NCBI GenBank assembly: GCA_902775605.1
Contig: CACYNE010000003.1
Coordinates: forward strand, 1-64,000
Length of the DNA: 64,000 nucleotides
From: an uncultured Prevotellaceae bacterium
GTDB lineage: Bacteria; Bacteroidota; Bacteroidia; Bacteroidales; Bacteroidaceae
Reading direction: 5' to 3'
Shown here: positions 27,740 to 36,908 of the stretch, one piece after another
Numbering within the stretch: the stretch's first letter is position 1
How the letters are laid out: the number at the start of each line of letters is the position of its first letter
Position numbers and translations under genes: made by a program
The notes under the pieces: model-generated
Told to the model about the DNA's origin: nothing
What the model saw: only the letters and a program-made list of their open reading frames with translations
The model's database searches: none

Positions 27740-27812
27740 CGGGATTTAGCGCAGTTGGTAGCGCACACGTCTGGGGGGCGCGAGGTCGCTGGTTCGAGTC
27801 CAGTAATCCCGA
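27740..27812 (+). tRNA. tRNA-Pro (anticodon GGG)
   Basis: The cloverleaf can be drawn by hand. The acceptor CGGGATT pairs with AATCCCG, followed by discriminator A. The D arm is GCGC/GCGC. The anticodon stem CACGT/GCGCG has loop CTGGGGG (anticodon GGG at 27773-27775), and the T arm is GCTGG/CCAGT with TTCGAGT. CCA is not encoded. One anticodon-stem pair is an A-C mismatch. It reads CCC and CCU codons. Confidence 0.93.
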
Positions 27813-27818
27813 CAGAAG

Positions 27819-27851
27819 GCGAGAGAATCGAAAGATTCCCTCGCTTTTTTT
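27819..27851 (+). terminator. Terminator of tRNA-Pro
   Basis: GCGAG-A-GAATC (27819-27829), a GAAA loop and GATTC-C-CTCGC (27834-27844) form a stem with one internal mismatch, followed by seven T. Confidence 0.8.
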
Positions 27852-27901
27852 GTTTCCGTGATTTTACATGATGGAGCAGTGTTTGTCTAAAGTTTTCGAC
27901 C

Positions 27902-29107
27902 TTATAGGCCGAATAATTTTGTATCCACAATCTTTCGCAGAGTATGCCACAAGACTCCTTCCTCTTTGTGACTCCATTCTCCTATACGACAGAATGCATG
28001 CCACATAGGCGTACCCAGTGGACGCCCGTCATTGCCTATAGGCCCGCTGTGTTGCTGCCATCTCATGAGTTTATAGTAACCGAAGGTCACTGTAACTCCC
28101 ATCAAGATTACTACATAAGTCTGAGTGTTGATAGAGGCACCACTTAGCCATAGACACAACCATACAACTATAACAATCAGATTCATCGTCAGAATAGCGA
28201 TGGCTGCTCCAAGATGTGAGAATCCCATGTCAATGAACAAATGATGGAGATGTGACTTGTCCGGTCTAAAAGGAGAGTATCCTCTTACAATTCTTGCTGT
28301 CATTACCCGAAGCGTATCAAAAATAGGTATGCATAATACTGCCAAGGTCATCGCTATTATACCCATGCCGTTAGCCTCCAGTTGTGAACCACGGCGAAGC
28401 GAGATGGTTCCTAGAGCAAATATGGTCATAAAGAACCCCAACATCATTGTTCCACCATCACCAATAAACATCTTTGTCTTTTTCCCAAACACATTGTGCA
28501 TGAAGAATGGAAATAGGGCCGATGCCACAATAACAGCCAGACAAGACCAAACCGACTGGTCTACAGCGATGAATACAACTGCAAAACTAACGCATGCCAT
28601 GATGCAATATCCTGATGAATAGCCGTCGATTCCATCAATCATATTGATAGCATTGATGGTTCCTACTCCAGCCACCAGTGAAAGTGGTATGCCCACCCAA
28701 AGACTTATTTCATGAATGCCAAAAAGACCGTAAAAATTGTCAATGTAATATCCTGTAAAAACCATATAGGCTCCCACAATACCAAATTGCACGATAAGGC
28801 GAAATATTGCCGGCAGATTATTGATGTCGTCCCAAACTCCTAACACCAACATGATGGTCATGGCCATGATGCTCCAACTGATGCTTGCTCCGCTGACTAA
28901 AATGGACATGGCCAGACATCCTGCAAGAATACCGGCATAGACAGCAACGCCTCCCATAACGGGAACTGGCAGTCGGTGGAGTTTTCGTGCATCAGGATTA
29001 TCCACAATCCTATGCTTAAGTGCATATCGCAACACAAAAGGATATACAACTGTTGTCACCAGCGATGACAACAATGCCAAGGTTATAAGTTTTTGGGCTG
29101 TATTCAT
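27902..29107 (-). CDS. Undecaprenyl-phosphate sugar-1-phosphate transferase (WecA/TagO-like)
   Basis: 401 residues with about ten membrane helices. Family motifs are visible: GVWDDINNLP (about 90-99), NAINMIDGIDGYSSG (about 153-167) and the cytoplasmic SHLHHLFIDMGFSH (about 293-306). It should move GlcNAc-1-phosphate or a similar sugar onto undecaprenyl phosphate, the first membrane step in polysaccharide or O-antigen assembly. It is the last gene of the reverse-strand cluster, close to tRNA-Pro. The exact sugar is not predictable. Confidence 0.92.
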   Translation of the reverse strand: MNTAQKLITLALLSSLVTTVVYPFVLRYALKHRIVDNPDARKLHRLPVPVMGGVAVYAGILAGCLAMSILVSGASISWSIMAMTIMLVLGVWDDINNLPAIFRLIVQFGIVGAYMVFTGYYIDNFYGLFGIHEISLWVGIPLSLVAGVGTINAINMIDGIDGYSSGYCIMACVSFAVVFIAVDQSVWSCLAVIVASALFPFFMHNVFGKKTKMFIGDGGTMMLGFFMTIFALGTISLRRGSQLEANGMGIIAMTLAVLCIPIFDTLRVMTARIVRGYSPFRPDKSHLHHLFIDMGFSHLGAAIAILTMNLIVIVVWLCLWLSGASINTQTYVVILMGVTVTFGYYKLMRWQQHSGPIGNDGRPLGTPMWHAFCRIGEWSHKEEGVLWHTLRKIVDTKLFGL

Positions 29108-29135
29108 TGTTAATAGATTAAACGATCTTCTGTAT

Positions 29136-30263
29136 TCAGTTTTCTTCTGTCTTCAGTCTCAAATAAATATCCAAATGTTTCTCTATCACCTTCCTAATTG
29201 AGAACTCCTGTTCAGCTTTCTCCCTTGCGGCCATGCCCATTCTGACGCGCAGATCTTTATCCTCTATCAGAATACGCAATTTTTCTGCAAGGGCCTCGCT
29301 GTCTTTAACAGGAATCAGGAATCCGTTTACGCCGTCGTCCACCACATCCTTGCATCCGATAGAGTTGGTAGTGACGATAGGCCTGCCTATGGCACAGGCA
29401 TCAATCAGCGACTTGGGAACTCCTTCACGGTAATAGCTTGGAAATGCCATGATGTGGCATTGCTCCAAGATAGACTTGATGTCCTTCTGGAAATCCAGCC
29501 ACTTGATATATTTTCCGTCGCAACGGGCTTCCAGTTCCTCACGTGGAACCGCATCGGCATTCACCGCCAATCTGCCGCAAAGCCAAAACTCCAGACGTCC
29601 TTCATAATCTTTCCGCAGTTTCTCTGCCGCCTCAATTAGTTCTATGACACCTTTTTCCTTGACCATCCTGGCTGTAAACACCACTTTCAGCGTTTCACTT
29701 TCAGGTTCAGGAGCATACTTGAAATCATTGAGGTCAACACCAGAGCCTTTAATGAATCCTGCCTGACTTTCGTTGACGACACCATATTGCAGAAAAAGGT
29801 CTCTGTCTTCATTGTTCTGGAATATCACTTTTACCCGTTTCCGTCTGTTCGAGAAACGCATCACTGCCAGTACGCCTTTTGTTGCCATACCCATCTTATC
29901 GCCAGAGAAGAGAGCACCAAGGCCACTAACAGCATTTATTACGCCATGAACACCGGCCAACTTGGCTGCAAGTCCTCCCCAGAGGATGTTCTTCAGTCCC
30001 ACATGATGAACCACGGCATCCCTGTTCTTTAGGTATAAGATGAATAGGAACCACCAAGTTCTCAGTTCCTGTCTGAGGTTCATGCCTGTGGGATTGATGG
30101 GTAGTTCCAGTACTTTTAGTCCCATTTCCTCCAACTCATGTCGCCGTCCCGTATCCTTACACACTACGGTGACATTCCACCCCGCTTTCTGTGCAGCCAA
30201 TGCTATCTCCTTTCGGTGTGAAAGGAAAAAGCGGTCCTCGTTGACAATCATCAGTAGTTTCAT
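29136..30263 (-). CDS. Glycosyltransferase family 4
   Basis: 375 residues from the ATG at 30263, where the conserved N-terminal strand begins (MKLLMIVNEDRFFLSHR). The upstream in-frame start at 30347 would overlap the acyltransferase gene. The C-terminal domain has the GT4 donor-site pattern (VVFTARMVKEKGVIELIEA near 210, then FPSYYREGVPKSLIDACAIGRPIV near 295). It resembles enzymes that add a sugar to a lipid-linked acceptor early in assembly. Donor sugar unknown. Confidence 0.9.
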   Translation of the reverse strand: MKLLMIVNEDRFFLSHRKEIALAAQKAGWNVTVVCKDTGRRHELEEMGLKVLELPINPTGMNLRQELRTWWFLFILYLKNRDAVVHHVGLKNILWGGLAAKLAGVHGVINAVSGLGALFSGDKMGMATKGVLAVMRFSNRRKRVKVIFQNNEDRDLFLQYGVVNESQAGFIKGSGVDLNDFKYAPEPESETLKVVFTARMVKEKGVIELIEAAEKLRKDYEGRLEFWLCGRLAVNADAVPREELEARCDGKYIKWLDFQKDIKSILEQCHIMAFPSYYREGVPKSLIDACAIGRPIVTTNSIGCKDVVDDGVNGFLIPVKDSEALAEKLRILIEDKDLRVRMGMAAREKAEQEFSIRKVIEKHLDIYLRLKTEEN

Positions 30264-30267
30264 CTCA

Positions 30268-30849
30268 TTATTCTTTTTCAATAGTCCTGACAACCCGGGC
30301 TGGAACGCCTGTGGCAATTGTCCATGCAGGAACATCCTTGGTGACAAGTGCGCAACTGCCTATCACTGCACCCTCACCAATATGTACGCCTGGCAATATC
30401 GTCACGTTAAGTCCTATATAGCATCCCTTCCCCAAATGGATGTCACCATATTTGGCAGGCAAGTCCATCGCTTTCATTCCAACATGGTAATCCTTCATGT
30501 TGCGCATGTGGCACAACAGCGTTACACCATTAGCTATGATGACATCGTCATCAACGGTGATCCTGTCAGCGTTACCAAAATCAAGCCTGACTTGATGCCC
30601 TATATGTACATTCTTGCCTACCTTACAACCCAAACTTCTCCAGATAGCAGGCCGCAGATTCTTCTTGTACAGGAACTCGAAGACATACGCCTGGTAAGCA
30701 TAGTTGAAGATAAAGCGTTTCCACAACGTGCAGAACGCAAACACTATCAATGTGAAGGGATTGATTCTTCCATGTTTCTCTTCATCATTAATCAGATGGA
30801 GTTTCTTAAGTAGACGGAATGTCAGCGAAGTCTTTTTTGTGTTACTCAT
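30268..30849 (-). CDS. Left-handed beta-helix acyltransferase (serine acetyltransferase-like)
   Basis: 193 residues. Imperfect hexapeptide repeats (IGHQVRLDFGNADRITVDD, then GKGCYIGLNVTILPGVHIG, about 87-165) form the left-handed helix, and the C-terminus has the usual VVTKDVP-type edge (ALVTKDVPAWTIATGVPARV). Probably acetylates a sugar of the surface polysaccharide using acetyl-CoA. It overlaps the upstream glycosyltransferase by eight bases, so the two are translated together. Confidence 0.88.
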   Translation of the reverse strand: MSNTKKTSLTFRLLKKLHLINDEEKHGRINPFTLIVFAFCTLWKRFIFNYAYQAYVFEFLYKKNLRPAIWRSLGCKVGKNVHIGHQVRLDFGNADRITVDDDVIIANGVTLLCHMRNMKDYHVGMKAMDLPAKYGDIHLGKGCYIGLNVTILPGVHIGEGAVIGSCALVTKDVPAWTIATGVPARVVRTIEKE

Positions 30850-31975
30850 TGCTAAAATATATTTTTACAGTCTCTCTTGCATTTTTCTCCCAAGAGAACT
30901 TATTCAACTGGTTTTCAAGTTTCTGCTTTTTCTCAAGAATAGCAGCCTCGTCGTTCAGTGCAGCGGCAATCACCCGGCTCATGTCATCTACATCGTAAGG
31001 GTCGAAGTAGAACGCACAGTCGCCGCACACCTCGGGCACCGATGACGCACGGCCAACGGCTGACACTGTGCCAAGGCTTGCCGCCTCTAAAGGCGGGAAT
31101 CCGAAACCCTCGTAGTAAGAGGGATAGACGAACAGCGTGGCATGGTGAGAGAGCCACAGCATCATCTCCGTAGGAACATAATCGAGATAGATAACATCTG
31201 GTGTCTCTGCGATGAGTTTTAACACTGGTCCGGGATTCAACAACTGCTTACCAGCAAGCACCAGTTTCAAGTCATCAAAACCTCCCATGGCCTTGATGGC
31301 CGAAAATGCCTTGATAAGCCTTGCATGGTTCTTCCTCGGTTCAATCTGGCTGAGGCAGAACAGAAAGCGACAATCCTTAAGGAAGGCATATTCCTGAGGC
31401 AGGGAATAATTCTTGATGGCATCGGCATTGAAGAACGAACGATTGATTGCCTCGTGGATGACCTTCACCTTGTCGGGGTTCACACCGCAGGTGTCAATCA
31501 TCTCGTCTTTTGTAAACTGTGAGATGGCAATAATCATATCCACCCTTTCTATCGATTTCTTCACGGCTCTCTTCAGAAACTGGTATCTCAAGAAAGGGTA
31601 TGTTTCTGGATATCTGTATAGCCGCAGGTCGTGAACGGTCATAATCACTCGCGCCTTCTTCATCTTTGGCGCATGGAAGAAAGGCGAGTGGAAAACGTCA
31701 AAGCCCTCATCTCGCTCCTCTTTGCTCCAGAAACTCTGTGCAAACAAACTACGCTTGACTTTCGACACAAAGTTTCTCTGGTAAGGAATAGGCTTCAACT
31801 TAAACCTTGCAGGCAGTTTTGTCTTGGCATCCTCAAACTGATCCTCCAAGACATACAGCACGTATTCGTTCTGGTGATCCACCTTTTCGAGGTGATTGAC
31901 CAGATTGGCGATGTATTCCTTTATTCCACCGCCTCCGCGTAGAATCCAAAACTGGCAGTTGATAGCTATCTTCAT
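30842..31975 (-). CDS. Glycosyltransferase family 4 (mannosyltransferase-like)
   Basis: 377 residues. The N-terminal acceptor domain starts at ILRGGGGIKEYIANL (about 12-26). The C-terminal domain carries FLFCLSQIEPRKNHARLIKAF (about 208-228, broken here by no gap) and the EX7E-type motif in YPSYYEGFGFPPLEAASLGTV (about 295-315). Donor is probably a nucleotide-linked mannose, rhamnose or glucose. It sits in the middle of the polysaccharide cluster. Confidence 0.92.
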   Translation of the reverse strand: MKIAINCQFWILRGGGGIKEYIANLVNHLEKVDHQNEYVLYVLEDQFEDAKTKLPARFKLKPIPYQRNFVSKVKRSLFAQSFWSKEERDEGFDVFHSPFFHAPKMKKARVIMTVHDLRLYRYPETYPFLRYQFLKRAVKKSIERVDMIIAISQFTKDEMIDTCGVNPDKVKVIHEAINRSFFNADAIKNYSLPQEYAFLKDCRFLFCLSQIEPRKNHARLIKAFSAIKAMGGFDDLKLVLAGKQLLNPGPVLKLIAETPDVIYLDYVPTEMMLWLSHHATLFVYPSYYEGFGFPPLEAASLGTVSAVGRASSVPEVCGDCAFYFDPYDVDDMSRVIAAALNDEAAILEKKQKLENQLNKFSWEKNARETVKIYFSNE

Positions 31976-31984
31976 AATTTTCTA

Positions 31985-32977
31985 TTATTTTTTACCTAAT
32001 GCGTATTTTCTTATATACTTGCTATTGGAAAGGAACTTGCTGAACAACAGGCAAAGTACTGTTATTGTTATGGTATATATCATTGACAATAGATTAATTG
32101 TCACTGTATCAAGCCCCGTAAGCCATTCTGACAGAGAAGTGAAATGAGGCAGGAAGAAATAATGTAGCAGATAGATAACCAATGAGTTTTTTCCGATGTA
32201 AATTATCAGAGAGTTAATCTTGGATTCCCGTTGAATACCGTCGGCATGGCAGACGAAATACGAGAGAATAGCAAAGGTGGCAAAGTATCTTAGGGCCACG
32301 TCTCGCAGAAAATGGTGCAGAACAGGACTCGTGTCGTAGGTCAACGAAAATAGTACTACGAAGTACAACACAAGAAGTGCTGCTTTCATTATCTCGTTGT
32401 TCATCAGTGTCTCATATTTCGGGCGGTATTTCATCGCTAATGTACCCAAGACAAAGAATTGGAAGAACTTGGTCACTCGGCGCAAATCAAAAATAGCAGG
32501 ACCGAAGTCTCTGTCAAGAGCCAGCATTCCAACACCTGCCAGCGAAAGAACTAATAGCACACCAATCCTCAGCCGCTCGTTTTTGATGACAAGCATAATC
32601 AGATAATATATCAGGAATGTTTCAAACAGGACTATTGTGAACCAATAGCCATGCATGCCTTCTGTAATAAATCGGAGCAAGCTTTTGTGATCCATCAAGT
32701 CCATTCCGACACGGAATACTACTGCGGGGATGACCAGAAATGCGAATTTTCGGCTGATATTGTTCCAAAATCCCTTGACTGTTATACTCTGTTTATAGGC
32801 AAGAAATCCACTCACGAAGAAGAATAATGGCATCACGGGGGCATATAGCATCTGTGATGACAGCACATCGTAGTGCTCGACTCCGCATCTTTTCAAAACA
32901 TGAAGGTCTAATACAATCAATATGGCCAAACACTTAATGGCATCAAGATAGGCAATTCTTTTCTTTTCCATATTCAT
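31985..32977 (-). CDS. Membrane acyltransferase, family 3
   Basis: 330 residues with about ten membrane helices. The N-terminal motif RIAYLDAIKCLAILIVLDLH is a variant of the acyltransferase-3 start (usually R-x10-H). Such enzymes move acetyl or other acyl groups from the cytoplasm onto sugars of lipopolysaccharides or capsules. A second ATG two codons in is an equally good start. AT-rich by eye, like the rest of this part of the cluster. Confidence 0.85.
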   Translation of the reverse strand: MNMEKKRIAYLDAIKCLAILIVLDLHVLKRCGVEHYDVLSSQMLYAPVMPLFFFVSGFLAYKQSITVKGFWNNISRKFAFLVIPAVVFRVGMDLMDHKSLLRFITEGMHGYWFTIVLFETFLIYYLIMLVIKNERLRIGVLLVLSLAGVGMLALDRDFGPAIFDLRRVTKFFQFFVLGTLAMKYRPKYETLMNNEIMKAALLVLYFVVLFSLTYDTSPVLHHFLRDVALRYFATFAILSYFVCHADGIQRESKINSLIIYIGKNSLVIYLLHYFFLPHFTSLSEWLTGLDTVTINLLSMIYTITITVLCLLFSKFLSNSKYIRKYALGKK

Positions 32978-32984
32978 TTCTCAG

Positions 32985-33998
32985 TTATATTTCAAATGAA
33001 GACTTTTCAGACAGTATGACATTGAAGGCTGTGTTGATCTTAGCCACCATTGCATTAAAGTCAGAGACATCCTCTGAGTCAGCCATGACTAATATCTCGC
33101 TCTTCTGCGCCCTGATAGCAGCCGCTAGTTTATATATATCACGGTCAGATATGGTGTATCGGCATGTTCCTTTGACGATATTGGCAGGATGGAACGTCCC
33201 TGACATCAGCTGCCAAAAGCGGAACATATATTGATTGACATCGGTGATGTCGCGGAAGCGGTGGCTTGACACCTCGCGTAGCAACGGTTCCTCTTCCTCC
33301 CATACCTCACGAAACGTAGATTTCAGGAAGGCTTGTGGCATGTGATGGTTCCTGAATCCTGGAAATACGGAGAAGGGCATCAGTGGGATAGAGCGCAGCA
33401 ACTGCGTGCCATACCGAGGGCTGAAGAATTTCCAGAGATTGTTTTTCAGAACTATGTTCTTATGGAAATGGTGAATTACCACGTTCATGTCGTTCATCAG
33501 CATGTGGCCGCGAGGACCACCCATAGGCAGTGTGTCGAGTATGGCCATATCGCAAGGCAGACCGTTGCGGAAGAAACGTTCTGGTTTGACAGGACGAAGC
33601 AGAAAGTAGTCATCGTTGAAATAGATGAATTGCTCCGACAGGCCCTCTATCCGGTGTAGGTTCAACTCAATCGGTCTGACGCTGAACGTAGGAAGATATT
33701 CCTTTGGGATAAAATCCTCATGACGGACGAAGTTCAGTTTGGGGGCGTTCAGGTTCAGCCACTTGGGCATCTGCCCTGTAGTGATGAAATGTACCTTGCG
33801 CACCCACGGGGCAAACTTCTCAATACCCCGAAACAGGTATTGCAGGTTGTCCCAGTCACGATAGCGGATTTCGGAATTGTCATCACGACCGGTTGCAATA
33901 GACCGATACTTTCGGAACTCCTGCTGCCATTCTGGGTCACTTCCATCTACCCAAGGAATAACAATGTCTATTTTACTATTGTTATCTTTCATCTTCAT
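32985..33998 (-). CDS. Stealth-family sugar-phosphate transferase
   Basis: 337 residues. The conserved regions of Stealth proteins are in order: IDIVIPWVDGSDPEW (CR1, about 10-24), the CR2 block with YRDWDNLQYLFRGIEKFAPW and FIYFNDDYFLLRPV (about 46-140), and weaker CR3 and CR4 features. Characterised members transfer hexose-1-phosphate units, making phosphodiester-linked polymers. Its presence beside TagD- and TagF-like genes supports a phosphate-containing surface polymer. It overlaps the beta-helix gene by four bases. Confidence 0.92.
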   Translation of the reverse strand: MKMKDNNSKIDIVIPWVDGSDPEWQQEFRKYRSIATGRDDNSEIRYRDWDNLQYLFRGIEKFAPWVRKVHFITTGQMPKWLNLNAPKLNFVRHEDFIPKEYLPTFSVRPIELNLHRIEGLSEQFIYFNDDYFLLRPVKPERFFRNGLPCDMAILDTLPMGGPRGHMLMNDMNVVIHHFHKNIVLKNNLWKFFSPRYGTQLLRSIPLMPFSVFPGFRNHHMPQAFLKSTFREVWEEEEPLLREVSSHRFRDITDVNQYMFRFWQLMSGTFHPANIVKGTCRYTISDRDIYKLAAAIRAQKSEILVMADSEDVSDFNAMVAKINTAFNVILSEKSSFEI

Positions 33999-34876
33999 TT
34001 GTAAATCACCTTATTGTTCTTCTCTGTCAAATTACCCACATGCCTTGAAAGAATAGATTTCTCGCCTTTACGTGTCTCAATCATACAATCCCTTACTATT
34101 GCTTGCTCACAACCATTAAATTGTAAGGTGTGTCTTGATTTTGCCATTACATGACAGTCCAAAATTTCCACTTTCCCTATGCGTGCGTTATCGTAGGTCT
34201 TCTTACCGAGAATTGCACGGATGCCTCCTTCACAGTTTGATACAATAATATTCTTAATGAGAATGCTGTCAACTACACATCGCTTGTTAGGCTCAATGTC
34301 AATGGCATATTGGGGATTTGTGCCGCTGATGTTAGCAATACGACAGTCGTTAACGATCACGCCGTTGGCATTGGTAATGGAGATTCCTTGTCGGCGACTA
34401 TCACTCAACACGCAATTAGTGATTTTTACACTTTTACTTCTACCACCGATATAGATACAATCTCCCCAGCAGTTCTTAATAGTCAGTCCTTCCAATGTAA
34501 CATCGTTGGCTCCGTGCAATCTGATTCCCATCCCCCATTCACCATCCTTTCTTTTGTGTGACTTCCGGTCCCCAGTAATACTCCCCTTACCATAGATGTG
34601 TACATTGTGCCCTGTGATCCTAATGATATCACAGCTACTCAATCCATTACCATCCAAAAGAATATTTCCGTCGATGATTAATTCTGTGTTATCTCCAACA
34701 GTCAACCAAGCTCCCTTTTCCTTAGTAATCCTAATGTTATAATCACCTGCAGGTATCACAAAATGTCCATTGGCAATGTAGCCTCCATCGGGGGATACTA
34801 CTTTAGCCCTACAACTCAAAGAGGTAAGCAAACAACCTAGGATTATCATGAAACTTCTAATCATATTATGATGCAT
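33995..34876 (-). CDS. Exported right-handed beta-helix protein
   Basis: 293 residues with a Sec signal (about 5-24, ending LLTSLSCRAK). The mature part is a parallel beta-helix: repeated short strands such as VTLEGLTIKNCWGDCIYIGG, then VKITNCVLSDSRRQGISITN. In a polysaccharide cluster, such proteins are often lyases, hydrolases or epimerases that act on the polymer. No catalytic set was recognised. The ATG at 34876 overlaps the polymerase gene by 11 bases; the ATG at 34864 is an alternative. Confidence 0.8.
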   Translation of the reverse strand: MHHNMIRSFMIILGCLLTSLSCRAKVVSPDGGYIANGHFVIPAGDYNIRITKEKGAWLTVGDNTELIIDGNILLDGNGLSSCDIIRITGHNVHIYGKGSITGDRKSHKRKDGEWGMGIRLHGANDVTLEGLTIKNCWGDCIYIGGRSKSVKITNCVLSDSRRQGISITNANGVIVNDCRIANISGTNPQYAIDIEPNKRCVVDSILIKNIIVSNCEGGIRAILGKKTYDNARIGKVEILDCHVMAKSRHTLQFNGCEQAIVRDCMIETRKGEKSILSRHVGNLTEKNNKVIYK

Positions 34877-35978
34877 TTATAAGTCGGACACTGTTTGCTA
34901 AAAGAGCGATAATAAGCATGATGACAAACTGGTATTTCTTGAATAAGCCTTGGTTGTAGCAGTATGTAATCAGGATGGATAAGGGAATGATAGTGATGTA
35001 CATTACACGATAAGTGTATGTACTGCGCAGACCTGACACCACCATAAAGGCCACTGTTGCCATCAAGAGGGCAAAGGTAATGCGGTATATTCCAACAATA
35101 GCGTCAGGCATTTCTTTATATTTGTAAAAGATATTGGTGATAAGGAGAAATGGAAAGAAAAAATTGAAGTATTTTACAAAAGTACTCATTCTGAAAACGC
35201 CTTGTTCTTGATTGTTAAATTCTTCCATTTTCTCTGTCAGTTCGTCATTTCCGAAAACACTTTCCATGAGCGCAAGATTGGAGTTAATGTAAGTGATGCC
35301 TCCGATGATGATGGTCAATAATGCCAACGAGTTGATTCTTGATTTCTTCTTCTCAAAAGGTAACAAAAGAGCCGGTAGCGCTGCTATACCAATAATCATC
35401 TCATGATGGCAGAAATAAGAAAAAAATGCCAATCCAATCCCTAGTAATTTGGGCCAAAGACTTTTTCCCCACAAATGGATACTAACTCCCATAAAGAAAA
35501 CCGCCATGGCCAACGAGGCTCTGGCATAACAGAATGTACCGCTAAAAAAGACGAACAAGAATAAAACTGTTAATCTAGGCATAAGGAGACTACGATACAT
35601 TTTTGAAGTGTACAATACAAGTTGCACGCCTCCGCCCCAGACAATTAGTCGAAACACTTCGAAAGGATAGTCAAAAGGTAGTGCTCTGCTAAACATGATA
35701 ATAAAGGCATAGACTTGCTCTTTATGAAAATCCATTAGGTATGGAAAGTTTAACCAGTCGCGATATCTGAAATAGTCTGGGTTGACACAGTAGAACACCG
35801 CATAAATAGTAAAATAGACTGCAATTAATTTGCTGGCTTCTACGTACCGTTTGTTTCTAGGTGCAGAGAAGAGGGTTTTTCTTACAGCATAGACGAATAC
35901 GACCATATAGAGACCCCAGAACAGAGCCTTAATCCATATGGGTATAGAATATTCGTCAAAACTATAGAAATCTTTCAT
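34866..35978 (-). CDS. EpsG-family polysaccharide polymerase (Wzy-like)
   Basis: 370 residues, about ten hydrophobic segments and few conserved motifs, as is usual for EpsG/Wzy polymerases. A longer polar stretch (about 230-260, FGNDELTEKMEEFNNQEQG) probably lies in the periplasm. It should join lipid-linked repeat units in the periplasm. It is the only polymerase candidate in the cluster. Clearly AT-rich by eye, as horizontally exchanged polymerase genes often are. Confidence 0.85.
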   Translation of the reverse strand: MKDFYSFDEYSIPIWIKALFWGLYMVVFVYAVRKTLFSAPRNKRYVEASKLIAVYFTIYAVFYCVNPDYFRYRDWLNFPYLMDFHKEQVYAFIIMFSRALPFDYPFEVFRLIVWGGGVQLVLYTSKMYRSLLMPRLTVLFLFVFFSGTFCYARASLAMAVFFMGVSIHLWGKSLWPKLLGIGLAFFSYFCHHEMIIGIAALPALLLPFEKKKSRINSLALLTIIIGGITYINSNLALMESVFGNDELTEKMEEFNNQEQGVFRMSTFVKYFNFFFPFLLITNIFYKYKEMPDAIVGIYRITFALLMATVAFMVVSGLRSTYTYRVMYITIIPLSILITYCYNQGLFKKYQFVIMLIIALLANSVRLINAS

Positions 35979-35984
35979 ATAATA

Positions 35985-36902
35985 TCAGTGCAACGTTATA
36001 TTACTACCTAACTTTATGTCCCAATCTTCAGGGGTGATAGTGTTGTAACCACTCAGTGTGAAGAAGGTTACCTCACCGAAATATACCTTTCCTCCCACCT
36101 CATAGAAATCGACGCGTAAATGGGGATGACCCGCAGCAATCTTAGCAGCGAGCACTTGCATCGTCTCATAATGAAGCGGCTTGACTGGCTCTTTCTTTGC
36201 GTTGGGAAAATAAGAGAGACGGAATGGCATGTGGTTCCAGTCATTGTCAAAGAAATCATATGATTTATCAGTACGCCTGTTGGATACGACCATGCAATAC
36301 AGAGGCTTCCCGTTGAAACAAAGGAACTTGTAGTCAACAAGGTCATGCAACATTGACTCGTATTCTGCTTCACTGCCATCCGACAGGTATTTCTCTGCTA
36401 TAATCCTTCGTTTCACATTTTTGTAAGGCCACTCTCCGAGTGTTTTGTATAAGTCTATCTTAAAAGCAGATTTCAGCTTTTTTACAGTGGCTTCCCTGTC
36501 TAACAGGTTCTTGTCAGTGCATACTATAACTCCCTTATTACCTCCACCGTGCGTGGTCTTTAGCACAAACTGTCTAGGTAAGTTATCCCAATCTATTTGG
36601 TCTAGACTATCCCATACACCAATGGTGGGAATAATATACTCATGTCCAATGATATTGGCAACATAGTCTTTGACGGTATATTTGTCCACTATAGTAGTGT
36701 ACTCTGGTCGGCGGTTATATAGTTTAAGCCATTGTAATTTCTCGCTAAAAGACTGAGGATGCTTAAGATCCAGCCACTTTCCTGTCTGCATATAATACAT
36801 ACACTTCACGTATGCCCTGTCTGGCAACAGCCCGCTGAGGTGACGCAATATTGAGCGACCTATGGCCCGTGGCTCCTTGATATAATAGTTAATGCTTTGC
36901 AT
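35985..36902 (-). CDS. TupA-like ATP-grasp protein
   Basis: 305 residues. The pattern of the TupA-like ATP-grasp group is visible: SFSEKLQWLKLYNRRPEY (about 51-68), VDKYTVKDYV (about 72-81), FVLKTTHGGGNKGVIV (about 113-128) and a C-terminal metal-binding FGEVTFFTLSGY (about 272-283). TupA takes part in teichuronopeptide synthesis in Bacillus. In polysaccharide clusters these proteins are thought to attach amino acids or act as transferases. The exact reaction is unknown. Confidence 0.85.
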   Translation of the reverse strand: MQSINYYIKEPRAIGRSILRHLSGLLPDRAYVKCMYYMQTGKWLDLKHPQSFSEKLQWLKLYNRRPEYTTIVDKYTVKDYVANIIGHEYIIPTIGVWDSLDQIDWDNLPRQFVLKTTHGGGNKGVIVCTDKNLLDREATVKKLKSAFKIDLYKTLGEWPYKNVKRRIIAEKYLSDGSEAEYESMLHDLVDYKFLCFNGKPLYCMVVSNRRTDKSYDFFDNDWNHMPFRLSYFPNAKKEPVKPLHYETMQVLAAKIAAGHPHLRVDFYEVGGKVYFGEVTFFTLSGYNTITPEDWDIKLGSNITLH

Positions 36903-36908
36903 GTGCTC

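Noticed and set aside
27676..27930. 84-codon reverse-strand frame covering the tRNA-Pro locus
   Set aside because: It is the antisense of the tRNA and its terminator; the GITGLEPATSRPPDVCATN-type sequence is a known false protein found opposite tRNA genes.
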